Of a stretch of DNA of 64,000 nucleotides, positions 25,577 to 34,856 are shown in pieces. Positions within the stretch are counted from its first letter, which is position 1, and each line of letters opens with the position of its first letter. This stretch comes from Rossellomorea marisflavi. Its GTDB lineage: Bacteria > Bacillota > Bacilli > Bacillales > Bacillaceae_B. Both the position numbers and the translations under genes were made by a program. The notes under the pieces are model-generated. The model was not told the origin of the DNA. It searched no databases and saw only the letters and a program-made list of their open reading frames with translations. The DNA is taken from contig NZ_CP047095.1 in the NCBI RefSeq assembly GCF_009806575.1, positions 1,678,001-1,742,000 on the forward strand, in the 5' to 3' direction.

Positions 25577-26748
25577 AAAAAGGGATCATCATGGATATCA
25601 AGTCGGATGCCCTCGTAATGATGACCGCTGAAGGGGAGTTCATCAAAGGGAAGAAGCATCCTCATCAGCATTATTCAATCGGAGAAGAGATCCCCTTTTT
25701 TCCAGTGACAGGGGAACGTTTCAGTAAAGGGCGACGGACAGGAAGGATACGGTGGAAGGTGCTTCTCGCTTCATGCGCAGTCTTTGCTCTACTGCTAATA
25801 TTGCTTCCAGGGACACTGACCGAGGACAGGAAAGCATATGCCTACGTGTCCCTCGACATCAATCCGAGTCTCGAATTGACCCTGGATGAGGAGAAAAAGG
25901 TGCTTGATATTGTATCGTACAATGAAGAAGGAGACGAAATTCTCTCTTCCCTTCATCAGTGGAGGAACTCAAAAGCAGATGAGGTCACTTCGAAAATCTT
26001 TGATTTATGCGAAGAGTTGGGGTACTTCAGTGAAACAGATCACATCTATATGACTTCTTCATTTCCCGATGAAAAAGACGGAAAAGCCAAAGAGAGCTTC
26101 ATTAAAAGCATTTATACGATGATCGAAGATGAGAATCAATCAAGACCTGTAACCATCACTTATAAAGAAGCCAGCCGGGAAGAACGGAAAGAGGCTCATG
26201 AAAAAGGGGTGACGGCAGGTCACTTAATGAAAGAAGAAGAGAAAGAGATAGAAGCAGATCCGGGGAAAGAGGATGAGAAGATGGAGCTGAAGAATGAGGA
26301 TAAACCATCCGATCAGCCACCGGCCAAAGACGAAACGAAAAAAAAGAACGCAGGCCAAAAAGATACTGTAGATAAAGAAGAGAAACGGGAAGAAAAAGCT
26401 ACTCCCAGGCCAAAAGCAGATTCTCCAGAAAAGCAAAAGCAAGAAAAAGAACAAAAGCAAAAGGAAGATATCCGGTCGAAAAAAGGTCCACAGCAGCCTG
26501 ACAAGCCCCAGGAGCCTAAAGAACGGGGAAACGATAGACAAGATAAGACAGGAAGACAAGGGGAATGGACACCTCCAGGCCAGCAGGAAAAAAAGAATGA
26601 TCAGGGCGGTAAACAGAAGGACATAGAAAAACATGACCGCCGCATGAAGGAAAAGGAGGCTCCACAAGGGGATAAACCCCCAGGCAACAGGGGAGAGGAC
26701 CGTGGAAGGAAAGAAGGCTGGAATAAGAATCACAAACAGAATGACTGA
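25573..26748 (+). CDS. rsgI: Anti-sigma-I factor RsgI
   Basis: A 391-residue single-pass membrane anti-sigma factor. Residues 1-50 form the cytoplasmic RsgI domain that binds SigI (MDIKSDALVMMTAEGEFI). A transmembrane helix spans about 62-80. The outside juxtamembrane domain carries AYVSLDINPSLEL (DINPS at 95-99), the conserved RsgI core near the self-cleavage site. From about residue 200 to the end the protein is an extreme Lys/Glu/Pro/Gln-rich low-complexity tail that probably extends into the wall. Translationally coupled to sigI. The tail has no recognised sensor domain. Confidence 0.93.
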   Translation: MKKGIIMDIKSDALVMMTAEGEFIKGKKHPHQHYSIGEEIPFFPVTGERFSKGRRTGRIRWKVLLASCAVFALLLILLPGTLTEDRKAYAYVSLDINPSLELTLDEEKKVLDIVSYNEEGDEILSSLHQWRNSKADEVTSKIFDLCEELGYFSETDHIYMTSSFPDEKDGKAKESFIKSIYTMIEDENQSRPVTITYKEASREERKEAHEKGVTAGHLMKEEEKEIEADPGKEDEKMELKNEDKPSDQPPAKDETKKKNAGQKDTVDKEEKREEKATPRPKADSPEKQKQEKEQKQKEDIRSKKGPQQPDKPQEPKERGNDRQDKTGRQGEWTPPGQQEKKNDQGGKQKDIEKHDRRMKEKEAPQGDKPPGNRGEDRGRKEGWNKNHKQND

Positions 26749-26750
26749 AG

Positions 26751-26780
26751 AAAAGCCGGCAGAAACTGCCGGCTTTTGTT
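26751..26780 (+). terminator. Terminator after rsgI
   Basis: Stem AAAAGCCGGCAG / CTGCCGGCTTTT with a three-base loop, placed between convergent genes. Confidence 0.85.
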
Positions 26781-26787
26781 ATCCATA

Positions 26788-26988
26788 TTATTTAGTTGAT
26801 TGTCCAGATAAATGTGATTGAGCTTGTTGTACCAGACGCTTGGTGATTTCTCCGCCTACTGATCCGTTTGAACGGGCTACAGTGTCTGATCCGAGGTTTA
26901 CGCCGAATTCTTGGGCGATTTCATATTTCACTTGATCAAGGTATTGCTCCACACCAGGAACCAATAATTTATTGCTGCTTCTTGCCAT
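26788..26988 (-). CDS. sspD: Small acid-soluble spore protein, alpha/beta type
   Basis: A 66-residue DNA-coating spore protein. The two family signatures are present: [20 protein letters not shown], with the Glu-Phe GPR protease site, and [15 protein letters not shown] near the C-terminus. Such proteins saturate spore DNA and protect it from UV. ATG at 26988 follows GGAGGAGAC. The position between rsgI and ktrD matches sspD of B. subtilis. A SigG promoter is expected upstream; only a partial -10 (CATATTG) was seen. Confidence 0.95.
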   Translation of the reverse strand: MARSSNKLLVPGVEQYLDQVKYEIAQEFGVNLGSDTVARSNGSVGGEITKRLVQQAQSHLSGQSTK

Positions 26989-27217
26989 GTTTGTCTCCTC
27001 CAGTCTGTTTGTACTAGAAACAATATGCTTCTGTACGGATATTATTTGATAATCGGAGGTGTTCATGTGTGGTAAAATTTCGAGGAAGTTGCAGAGTTTG
27101 GACAGCGTATCACAGGATCAAGTTTCAGGAACACTAATTTTAAGGTTTTCCTTTCAATCTCTGCAAGAATTCATTAAGATAAGGTAGGAATCACCATACT
27201 AGAAAGGAAACGACGCT

Positions 27218-28570
27218 ATGTGGCTCAAACTTAAATTACATATAAGCAAACTAACACCAACGCGTGTGATCGTCACCTACTACCTACTGGCGATCACCCT
27301 TTCAACCCTATTACTCAGCCTGCCTGTGGCTCATAAAAGAGGGGCGGATTGGAGTTTCATCGATGCACTGTTCACATCCGTCAGTGCCGTAAGCGTGACG
27401 GGGCTGGCCGTTGTCAGTACACCCGATACATTCAATACACTCGGGATTTTCATTCTGATCTTTGTCCTCCAGTTCGGTGGTATTGGAATCATGACCCTCG
27501 GGACCTTTTTCTGGCTGCTATTGGGGAAGAGGATCGGACTTAAAGAAAGGCAGCTGATCATGACCGATCAAAATCAGATGAATCTTTCCGGACTGGTCAA
27601 TTTGCTCAAGCAGATCCTTCTTTTGGTCATCCTTATCGAAATCGTGGGAGCCGTAGTATTGGGAACCTATTTCCTAAGCTATTATCCATCCTGGCAGGAA
27701 GCGTATATGCACGGATTATTCGCATCCGTCAGTGCCACCACCAATGCCGGTTTCGACATAACCGGACAATCATTCATACCGTTCAAACATGATTATTTTG
27801 TACAGGTGATCACCGTCATCCTGATCACCCTGGGGGCCATCGGCTTCCCTGTGTTGATCGAGGTCAAAAATTTCATCATGAATAAAGAAAAGAAACGTCA
27901 TCATTTTTCCTTGTTTACCAAGATCACCACTACCACATTCGGGCTTTTGCTCATTGTGGGCACTCTGTTGATCGTAGTAATGGAATTCAATCACTTTTTC
28001 CAGGGTATGAGCTGGCATGAAGCGTTCTTCTATGCATTCTTCCAGTCGGCATCGACAAGGAGCGGAGGGCTTGCCACCATGAATCTTGCTGAATTTTCAC
28101 TTCCGACACTCATGATGCTGAGCGGGATGATGTTCATCGGTGCCTCTCCAAGTTCCGTGGGAGGGGGGATCAGGACAACGACCTTCGCCTTGAACCTTTT
28201 ATTCCTTTATCATTTTGCTAAAGGGAATCAGACCATCAAGATCTTCCGGAGGGAAATCCATCAGCAGGATGTTCTGAAGTCCCTCGTCGTCACCATGGTG
28301 GCAGTGCTGCTATGCTTCACCTCTGTGATCATTTTGACCATCACGGAGGATCATACCCTCATTGAAATCATCTTTGAAGTCTGTTCCGCTTTCGGAACAA
28401 CGGGATTATCCCTTGGGATCACACCCGATTTAAGCGTCATAGGCAAATGCGTCATCATGATCCTCATGTTCATCGGACGGGTCGGGATCCTTTCTTTCCT
28501 GTTTATGATCGGAGGGAAGGAGAAAAAAGCCAATTATCACTATCCGAAGGAGCGTCTGATCATCGGTTGA
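27218..28570 (+). CDS. ktrD: Ktr potassium uptake channel subunit (KtrB/KtrD)
   Basis: A 450-residue membrane protein of the TrkH/KtrB superfamily with four pore repeats. Filter-like segments include SVSAVSVTGLAVV, SVSATTNAGFDIT, SASTRSGGLATM and CSAFGTTGLSLG. It conducts K+ with Na+ dependence when bound to a cytoplasmic KtrC/KtrA ring. No such regulator gene is adjacent, so KtrD, which pairs with an unlinked KtrC in B. subtilis, fits best. Gene order agrees. No c-di-AMP riboswitch was seen upstream. Confidence 0.93.
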   Translation: MWLKLKLHISKLTPTRVIVTYYLLAITLSTLLLSLPVAHKRGADWSFIDALFTSVSAVSVTGLAVVSTPDTFNTLGIFILIFVLQFGGIGIMTLGTFFWLLLGKRIGLKERQLIMTDQNQMNLSGLVNLLKQILLLVILIEIVGAVVLGTYFLSYYPSWQEAYMHGLFASVSATTNAGFDITGQSFIPFKHDYFVQVITVILITLGAIGFPVLIEVKNFIMNKEKKRHHFSLFTKITTTTFGLLLIVGTLLIVVMEFNHFFQGMSWHEAFFYAFFQSASTRSGGLATMNLAEFSLPTLMMLSGMMFIGASPSSVGGGIRTTTFALNLLFLYHFAKGNQTIKIFRREIHQQDVLKSLVVTMVAVLLCFTSVIILTITEDHTLIEIIFEVCSAFGTTGLSLGITPDLSVIGKCVIMILMFIGRVGILSFLFMIGGKEKKANYHYPKERLIIG

Positions 28571-28646
28571 TGAGTATGTCCCTGTTACCAATCGTTTTCA
28601 GTATGGGTCCATGCACCTCCGGGGAAGATATCCTTAAAGGAGCTGA

Positions 28647-28814
28647 ATGAACATGAAACGAAAAGCCCAATGGGATGCAGCAGAAAAGAACAACAAAACC
28701 CCTATGAAGAATAAGCAGGAAACAGAAGTATCTTCCGAGTTCATGAATGGAGAAGACCCAGGGAAGGCGGGAAACCGCAACTCCAAACACGGCAAACAGG
28801 GGAATGGACAATGA
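28647..28814 (+). CDS. Small hydrophilic protein, unknown function (55 aa)
   Basis: A 55-residue frame rich in Asn, Lys, Glu and Gly, with no hydrophobic stretch. AAAGGAG lies four bases before the ATG at 28647 and ten before the ATG at 28653, so either may be used. It overlaps the next small gene by ATGA. I do not recognise the family. Composition resembles small spore or stress proteins, but no signature was found. Confidence 0.55.
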   Translation: MNMKRKAQWDAAEKNNKTPMKNKQETEVSSEFMNGEDPGKAGNRNSKHGKQGNGQ

Positions 28815-28948
28815 AGAAAAATGAGAAGAATCATCAACCGAACGTACGTGAAGAGTTCGGGCTTGAATTCGGGGATATGAATGCAGCTAAATTGATGGAA
28901 GCATCCCGTAAGGAACTGAAGAAAAAAGAATCAAATAAAAAATGTTAA
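28811..28948 (+). CDS. Small charged protein, unknown function (45 aa)
   Basis: A 45-residue protein starting in the ATGA overlap with the previous gene and ending inside the left arm of a terminator. The middle reads REEFGLEFGDMNAAKLMEAS and the end is Lys/Glu-rich with a terminal Cys. The coupled start and terminator support a real two-gene transcript. Function unknown. Confidence 0.55.
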   Translation: MKKNEKNHQPNVREEFGLEFGDMNAAKLMEASRKELKKKESNKKC

Positions 28949-28970
28949 GCGATATCGCTTAACATTTTTT
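28937..28970 (+). terminator. Terminator after the two small genes
   Basis: Stem AAAAAATGTTAAGCGA / TCGCTTAACATTTTTT; it includes the stop codon of the 45-residue gene and probably acts in both directions. Confidence 0.85.
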
Positions 28971-28984
28971 ATGTTGAAGAAAGA

Positions 28985-30703
28985 TCAGGATACTCCGACA
29001 GGGAATAGGGTGGAACGTCCTGTGGAAGGCTCGAAATAAGCGAGAACATATCCGTCCTTCCCGTCGGCCAAGGTAATGTGTTCGAGCATCGTATGCTTAT
29101 ACAGATCTTTCTCCGAGAGGTTCATTTCCGTGAATGCTGCTCCTGCAATTACAGGGGAAGCGAGGATTTCCTGATAGAGCGATGACCGCTGTTCTTTGGT
29201 CATCGTGTTGTTCCACCATGGTTTTCTCGGTTTGTATTTTTGGTTTTGGAGATAATCCAGCTTCATAAGGCCTTCGACAACCGGTAGGGATACCCCTTCT
29301 TTGGTCGAGAGGAATTCACGAAGCCTCTTGAAAAGGTCTTCAAGCTGGTGACCGATCCGGGACCAGCCCTTGCCTTCCCAGTAGGATCCGAACTCCTGGA
29401 AGAAATCGAATGGAGTCTCGAACACGTTTGAGACAAGGTATTCAATGGTCTGATCCATCCGATGGTCATTCCAGTATTTTTCCAATACGTCTTCCACTTG
29501 CTTGATGCGTACGATATCGTCGAACGTGAGGACATTGTTCCCGAGAATTTCATACGGTGAGTGGTCCATATAGGTGTATTGATGATCGTTTGCACGTATC
29601 CTGAGGCCAGTACCGCGCAGCATCTTGAGGAAGCCCAGCTGAAGCTCTTCCGGCCTTAATTCGAATACGTCATTGAAGGTCTTTTTGAACGAATGGTAAT
29701 CTTCTTCCGGCAGTCCCGCGATCAGATCCAAGTGCTGGTCGATCTTCCCGCCGTCTTTGACCATGGTGACGGTTCTTGTCAATTTCTCATAGTTCTGTCT
29801 TCTCATGACCAGATCATTGGTCTCGTCATTGGTGGACTGCACGCCGATTTCGAAGCGGAACAAGCCGGCAGGGGCGTTCTGATTCAAGAACTCAATCACT
29901 TCAGGCCGCATGATGTCCGCTGTGATTTCAAACTGGAAGACGGTACCCGGCAAATGTTCATCAATAAGGAATTGGAACATCTCCATGGCATAGCTTCGAC
30001 TGATATTGAATGTTCGATCGACAAACTTGATGGTCTTCGCGCCGTTCTGCATCAGGAACCTGATGTCTTCTTTTACTTTCTCCCTGTCAAAGTAGCGTAC
30101 ACCCACTTCAATAGAAGATAAACAGAACTGGCATCTGAACGGGCAGCCTCTGCTCGTTTCAATATAGGTCACCCGTTTCGAAAGCTGTTCGAGGTCTTCT
30201 TCGAATCGGAACGGGGATGGAACCTCACGAAGGTCGATTTTATTCGACTGCGGACGGATGACGGGCTTGCCGTCTTTCATATACGCAATCCCTGCGACCT
30301 TATCCCAGTCTTCATCTCCATTGGCTTCAGTGAGGAACTGTTTGAAAGATTCTTCCCCTTCCCCCAAAATGATGAAATCTACATCGGTCAGGCGCTCAAG
30401 CCAGTAAGGGACGTCATAGGTTACTTCGGGTCCGCCGAGGATGATCTTGACGTCGGGCATGATCTTTCTTAGGATCCCGATGACGTTGATCGTTTCTTCG
30501 ATGTTCCATATATAACAGCTGAACCCGATGACGTCGGGCTGCTTTGAGAATAAGTCGGTTGCGATATTCAAGACGGGATCTTTAATCGTATACTCGGCAA
30601 GTTCAACATCAAAGTCTGGCTCGGCATATGCTTTCAGGCATCGTATCGCCAGGTTCGTATGGATATATTTAGCGTTCAATGTACTTAAAACCACTTTCTT
30701 CAT
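28985..30703 (-). CDS. B12-binding domain radical SAM protein (DUF4080 type)
   Basis: A 572-residue protein. Residues about 1-140 form a cobalamin-binding-like Rossmann domain (IGFSCYIWNIEETINVIG, IILGGPEVTYD, IILGEGEESF). A radical SAM core follows with the iron-sulfur motif Cys187-x3-Cys191-x2-Cys194 (CPFRCQFC). The C-terminal third (about 370-570) matches the DUF4080 extension. Members probably use B12 for methyl transfer or other radical chemistry, but no substrate is known for this group. Single gene with no pathway neighbours. Dependence on B12 would match the B12 riboswitch elsewhere in the window. Confidence 0.85.
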   Translation of the reverse strand: MKKVVLSTLNAKYIHTNLAIRCLKAYAEPDFDVELAEYTIKDPVLNIATDLFSKQPDVIGFSCYIWNIEETINVIGILRKIMPDVKIILGGPEVTYDVPYWLERLTDVDFIILGEGEESFKQFLTEANGDEDWDKVAGIAYMKDGKPVIRPQSNKIDLREVPSPFRFEEDLEQLSKRVTYIETSRGCPFRCQFCLSSIEVGVRYFDREKVKEDIRFLMQNGAKTIKFVDRTFNISRSYAMEMFQFLIDEHLPGTVFQFEITADIMRPEVIEFLNQNAPAGLFRFEIGVQSTNDETNDLVMRRQNYEKLTRTVTMVKDGGKIDQHLDLIAGLPEEDYHSFKKTFNDVFELRPEELQLGFLKMLRGTGLRIRANDHQYTYMDHSPYEILGNNVLTFDDIVRIKQVEDVLEKYWNDHRMDQTIEYLVSNVFETPFDFFQEFGSYWEGKGWSRIGHQLEDLFKRLREFLSTKEGVSLPVVEGLMKLDYLQNQKYKPRKPWWNNTMTKEQRSSLYQEILASPVIAGAAFTEMNLSEKDLYKHTMLEHITLADGKDGYVLAYFEPSTGRSTLFPVGVS

Positions 30704-30927
30704 ACCTGTACTCCTTTATTTCCTCATCAATCGAGGTCACTGCATCACACTGTACCCATTGTAGCGGAGAAGGCGAAAAAGCTCAATCTTTGTCTAAAAT
30801 CAATTCAAATTTATTGTATTCCAAGGGAGGATTTCAATGAAAGATTTCGAATAGTATTATAAAACCATATGAAATGACATATAGTGGGGAAATGGGAGTT
30901 ATTTTAGCGTCGTTCCATTCCATCCAT

Positions 30928-30962
30928 CAAAAAGGGACTGACTCAATGAGCCAGCCCTTTCT
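30928..30962 (-). terminator. Terminator after the acyltransferase gene
   Basis: Hairpin AAAGGGACTGACTCA paired imperfectly with TGAGCCAGCCCTTT; the minus strand has a T-run. The rest of 30704-30927 shows no gene. Confidence 0.7.
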
Positions 30963-30970
30963 ATTGGGTT

Positions 30971-31996
30971 TTATCTTGTGTTGATTTCCTTCTTTGAAAA
31001 TAACTTTTGAAATCGGGAGGTCCTGAACTCGATGAGAGGCTGAGTCAGGCTCGTAAAGAACTTGGTCGAGAACAGCATCGTCAATACAAGGGACACGCCG
31101 AGCATGACAAGGATGCTTGTGGTAGGGTTGATTTCATCTTTCAGTGCGCTGACCCTGAATAATCTGACCAGGAACCCATGCAGCAGGTACACATAGAGGG
31201 TGTTCTTACCCCATTTTGTGAAAAACTGCTGCTTAGTCGGTACGAAGGAGAAAAAGCTGAAGATCATGATGATATTCAGTGCGTATACAGCAGCGCGTAT
31301 CCCCATTCCGTACAGATTATTCCAGTCAAAATCACCATAAGGCTTGGATCCGAGGAGCCACTTGTCGGAAAATTCCGGTACGAGGAACATTCCCAGGAAG
31401 ACCAGAATGAATGTGAGACCGGCTGCCAGACGCATCTGTGACGTCTTGAAGTAATCGAAGTGCTCTTTCTTTAGATAGTAGCCGAGGAGGAACATCGGGA
31501 AGAACACGAATGTCCTCGACAGGCTGAGCGTACTCGATATGCTGTCTGCAAACCCGACGATCAGGCCAAGAGAGAAAGCCACTGTCAGTCCTGCTGCGGT
31601 ACCGAATTTAAACCATTTGATGAACGCATAGAGCATGGCGTTCCAGCAGAAGAGACTGATGAGGAACCAGAGAGACCAGTGCGGCGTCAGTGGATCGACT
31701 TCAAGGGTCGAACTGTCATATAGGAAATAATAGTACACGGTATAGATCAGCTGGAACACGATATAAGGCAAAATGAGTTTCTTTGCCAGCTTCTGGATGT
31801 ACCCTTTCTTATAAAAGCCTTTGGCAAAGAATCCTGCAAGAAGGATGAAAGCCGGCATATGGAAAGTGTAGATCGTTTTATAAAGGGAAAGGATGACCGG
31901 ATCCTTTTCGATATACGACCTGATGATGTGACCGAATACGACAAGGAAGATCAGGATGAATTTAGCATTATCAAAATATGAATCACGCTGTTTCAT
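30971..31996 (-). CDS. Acyltransferase family 3 membrane protein (YkrP-like)
   Basis: A 341-residue polytopic membrane protein with about ten helices, of the acyltransferase 3/OatA-like family. It opens with the usual YFDNAKFILIFLVVFGHIIRS, in which the membrane-embedded His belongs to the catalytic region, followed by FHMPAFILLAGFFAKGFY. These enzymes move acyl groups onto surface glycans. There is no SGNH domain as in OatA. The position before kinE matches B. subtilis ykrP. Target glycan unknown. Confidence 0.85.
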   Translation of the reverse strand: MKQRDSYFDNAKFILIFLVVFGHIIRSYIEKDPVILSLYKTIYTFHMPAFILLAGFFAKGFYKKGYIQKLAKKLILPYIVFQLIYTVYYYFLYDSSTLEVDPLTPHWSLWFLISLFCWNAMLYAFIKWFKFGTAAGLTVAFSLGLIVGFADSISSTLSLSRTFVFFPMFLLGYYLKKEHFDYFKTSQMRLAAGLTFILVFLGMFLVPEFSDKWLLGSKPYGDFDWNNLYGMGIRAAVYALNIIMIFSFFSFVPTKQQFFTKWGKNTLYVYLLHGFLVRLFRVSALKDEINPTTSILVMLGVSLVLTMLFSTKFFTSLTQPLIEFRTSRFQKLFSKKEINTR

Positions 31997-32154
31997 AGGC
32001 TCACCAACTTTAACGATTTCATTGTTTCATTCATTCTTTCCCTAGGATACTATGGGTAAAACCTTCATTTCATTGTTAATTATCGCCAAGGGGTTGTGAA
32101 CATATGCAGACTGTATTACTAAAGTCGTCTTTAATGAAGCAGGGGGATGTAGAA

Positions 32155-34305
32155 ATGACTAACGGCAGTAAACTTGATTTGGAAGTATTGAAGGAAGAAT
32201 GTCATCCGATCGATAAGGAAATCTGCTCAGCATCACCACTTCCCATGCTGGTGATCAATGAGGAGCTGAAGATCAATTATGCGAATCGGCAAGCATGTGC
32301 CACCCTCGCATCCACGATGGAAGACCTTATCGGGAAGCTGTTCAGCACGTATTTCTCGTCTGTTCCCGCTCCCATCGTATCTCATTATAAGGAAGTGATG
32401 GAGACGGGGAAATCCCTTGAAGATGATACGCTCATGAATACGACGGGTAATAAGATCCTCCATGTGGAGCTGATCCTCAAAAAATCGACCATTTCTCCTA
32501 ATGCCTACCTTTACTTCAAAGATGTCACGAAGCTGAAGGAAAAGGAACGGAAGGATCATATGAATGTCCATCTGCTGTCGAATATCTTCCAGAATGCTTC
32601 AGAAGGGATCGTGCTGTTCGATATCGATGGGAATATCAGCGATGTGAATCAGGCCTTCTGCATCCAGGTGGGCATGGATAAGAACGATATAACAAAACGG
32701 AACATCAGCTGGTTTGTTCCTGAAAATGCACATTACAAGATCGATAAGATCAAGGAGCTCATCGTTGAACATAAGAAGGCAAGGGGAGAGATCCCGATCC
32801 GCAAATCGCACAGCATCTCCATTGTGGAATTCACCACGAGTCCGTATGTTCATCACAAGCTCCATATGGCGATCCTGAGGGATGTGACAGAAAAGAGGCA
32901 AATGGAGATCCAGTTGAAGCGGAATGAGGAGCTTTTCAAAGGGTTGTTCGAAGAGGCGATCGATGCCATCGTCCTGTGGGATCAGGATGGACGGGTACTG
33001 AAAGCCAATACATCCGCCCTGAAAATTTTTGAATGCTCCCTGTCGGAACTCCTGTCCAAAAGGATCAAGGATTTCGTCTATCCCCTTGAAGTGCAAAAGT
33101 TCGATCTCCTCATGGAGCAACTCACGATTTCAGGTGCTGTAAGGGATGAAGTGTTATTTCTCATGCCCAATAATCAGCTCAAACATCTTGAATTCACATC
33201 CAAGCTCCATTCGGTCGACGGGTACAATATGACCATCTTCCGGAATGTGAGTGAACGATATCAGATGGAAAAAGAGCTCCGGGAAAGTGAAGAACGCTTC
33301 CGGAAGATTTTTGAGGGGTCACTGGATGGAATGCTACTGACCAACCACAATTATGTTGTCGTTGACTCGAATCCCGAAGTGAGCGAAATTTTGGATGCAC
33401 CGAAGGAACACCTGATCGGTAAAGATGTACGTGAAATATTAAATATTGACCCCGAGGAAGACAAATATGCAGGATATCTCCGTCAATTGAAGGAAGAAGG
33501 ACAGGCTACCTACCAGAAGTCCCTGTATCAGAAAGGGAGACTGCAGCATGTAGAACTGTCATCGAAGTACAACCTCCTCTCAAACTTGAATCTGACCATT
33601 ATCAGGGATATTACCGAACAAGTCGAGATGCAGGAACAGCTGCGGAAAAGTGATACCTTGAGCGTGGTGGGGGAGCTTGCCGCAGGGATCGCCCATGAAA
33701 TCCGCAACCCGATGACGGCATTGAAAGGGTTCATTCAGCTTCTCGAAAACAGCATCGGTCATGAACATGAAATGTACTTCAACGTGATCACATCGGAATT
33801 TCAGCGCATCGAATCCATCATCACCGATTTCCTTGTGCTGGCGAAACCACAGGCCATCCAGTATCAGGAAACAAATCTCATCAAGATCATGAAAGACACG
33901 GTGGATCTGCTCAACGCACAGGCGGTGATGCACAATGTACAGTACCGTGAGCAGTATCAGGAGGGACTTCCGTGCATCATTGCCGAACCGAACCAACTGA
34001 AGCAGGTGTTCATCAATATCATCAAGAATGCCATTGAGGTCATGACGCAGGGTGGCTTCATCTCGATTGCCATCAATGAAACCGACAGTGACATGATCCA
34101 TATCGAGATCAAGGATGAAGGAAGCGGGATCTCCAAGGATAAAATCAAAAAGCTAGGTGAACCGTTTTATACGACAAAGGAACGAGGCACTGGACTAGGC
34201 CTTATGGTAAGCTTTAATATTATCAAGGAGCACAAAGGGACGGTAGAGGTTGAAAGTCAGGTTGGCAGGGGCACGACCTTCCATATCTATCTCCCGAAAA
34301 TCTGA
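32155..34305 (+). CDS. kinE: PAS-domain sporulation-type histidine kinase (KinE-like)
   Basis: A soluble kinase of about 716 residues with several PAS domains (starting near ASPLPMLVINEELKINYANR, IFQNASEGIVLFDIDGNISD, LFEEAIDAIVLWDQDGRVL and IFEGSLDGMLLTNHNYVVVD), then HisKA and HATPase. The phospho-acceptor His is in AAGIAHEIRNPMTALKGF. The N box (NQLKQVFINIIKNAIEVM), G1 (DEGSGIS) and G2 (GTGLGLMVSF) are intact. No membrane segment and no adjacent response regulator, as for orphan kinases feeding the Spo0F phosphorelay. ATG at 32155 has AGGGGG eight bases upstream; ATG at 32104 would add 17 residues and is also possible. Followed closely by ogt. Confidence 0.9.
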   Translation: MTNGSKLDLEVLKEECHPIDKEICSASPLPMLVINEELKINYANRQACATLASTMEDLIGKLFSTYFSSVPAPIVSHYKEVMETGKSLEDDTLMNTTGNKILHVELILKKSTISPNAYLYFKDVTKLKEKERKDHMNVHLLSNIFQNASEGIVLFDIDGNISDVNQAFCIQVGMDKNDITKRNISWFVPENAHYKIDKIKELIVEHKKARGEIPIRKSHSISIVEFTTSPYVHHKLHMAILRDVTEKRQMEIQLKRNEELFKGLFEEAIDAIVLWDQDGRVLKANTSALKIFECSLSELLSKRIKDFVYPLEVQKFDLLMEQLTISGAVRDEVLFLMPNNQLKHLEFTSKLHSVDGYNMTIFRNVSERYQMEKELRESEERFRKIFEGSLDGMLLTNHNYVVVDSNPEVSEILDAPKEHLIGKDVREILNIDPEEDKYAGYLRQLKEEGQATYQKSLYQKGRLQHVELSSKYNLLSNLNLTIIRDITEQVEMQEQLRKSDTLSVVGELAAGIAHEIRNPMTALKGFIQLLENSIGHEHEMYFNVITSEFQRIESIITDFLVLAKPQAIQYQETNLIKIMKDTVDLLNAQAVMHNVQYREQYQEGLPCIIAEPNQLKQVFINIIKNAIEVMTQGGFISIAINETDSDMIHIEIKDEGSGISKDKIKKLGEPFYTTKERGTGLGLMVSFNIIKEHKGTVEVESQVGRGTTFHIYLPKI

Positions 34306-34320
34306 GGGAGGGATCGGGCA

Positions 34321-34788
34321 ATGAAACCCATCCATAACACGATCGATTCACCGGTCGGTCCGTTGAAGATCACAGCAGATGATAAATGCCTCATCTCCAT
34401 TGAATTTACTGAAGGAAAACCAGATGAAGGTTTGCACCACCATATAATAGAGGAAACAAGTTCGCAGCTCTTGGAATACTTCAAAGGGGAGCGAAAATCA
34501 TTCAATCTCCCCCTGAGGTTGGAAGGGACCCCGTTTCAAAAGGAGGTATGGGCCTCCCTACAGGAAATCCCCTATGGAAAGACCGCTTCTTATCAAGAGG
34601 TGGCAGAAAAAATTCAGCGTCCCAAGGCGGTCAGGGCGCTTGGACAGGCAAATAAAGCGAATCGGTTTCCCATTGTCATTCCATGTCACAGAGTCATCGG
34701 GAAGAACAAGCAGCTGACAGGTTATGCGGGGAAACAAGTGGATAAAAAATCAGTCCTTTTGGAGTTGGAAAAAGAATTCAGCCATTGA
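34321..34788 (+). CDS. ogt: Methylated-DNA-protein-cysteine methyltransferase
   Basis: A 155-residue suicide repair protein that removes alkyl groups from O6-alkylguanine. The active-site motif PCHRVIG is present, preceded by the recognition helix SYQEVAEKIQRPKAVRALGQANKAN region and the Asn hinge. It starts 15 bases after kinE behind GGAGGG, so the two are probably co-transcribed, as in B. subtilis. Confidence 0.95.
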   Translation: MKPIHNTIDSPVGPLKITADDKCLISIEFTEGKPDEGLHHHIIEETSSQLLEYFKGERKSFNLPLRLEGTPFQKEVWASLQEIPYGKTASYQEVAEKIQRPKAVRALGQANKANRFPIVIPCHRVIGKNKQLTGYAGKQVDKKSVLLELEKEFSH

Positions 34789-34817
34789 GGGCATCCAAAC
34801 GCCCCACCCATAAACAG

Positions 34818-34856
34818 CGCACTGTATTTCACATTGAAATCGTCAGTGCGTTTTTT
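34818..34856 (+). terminator. Terminator after ogt
   Basis: Stem CGCACTG / CAGTGCG with an inner ATTTCA/TGAAAT stem, followed by six Ts. Confidence 0.8.

Noticed and set aside
26224-26733. Hydrophobic minus-strand frame inside rsgI
   Set aside because: It is the complement of a Lys/Glu-rich low-complexity region, which automatically gives a Phe/Leu-rich antisense frame.
27067-27217. Possible c-di-AMP riboswitch upstream of ktrD
   Set aside because: The 151-base leader is too short and lacks the conserved ydaO elements.
31178-31441. Plus-strand frame inside the acyltransferase gene
   Set aside because: Antisense shadow of conserved membrane helices; no ribosome binding site.
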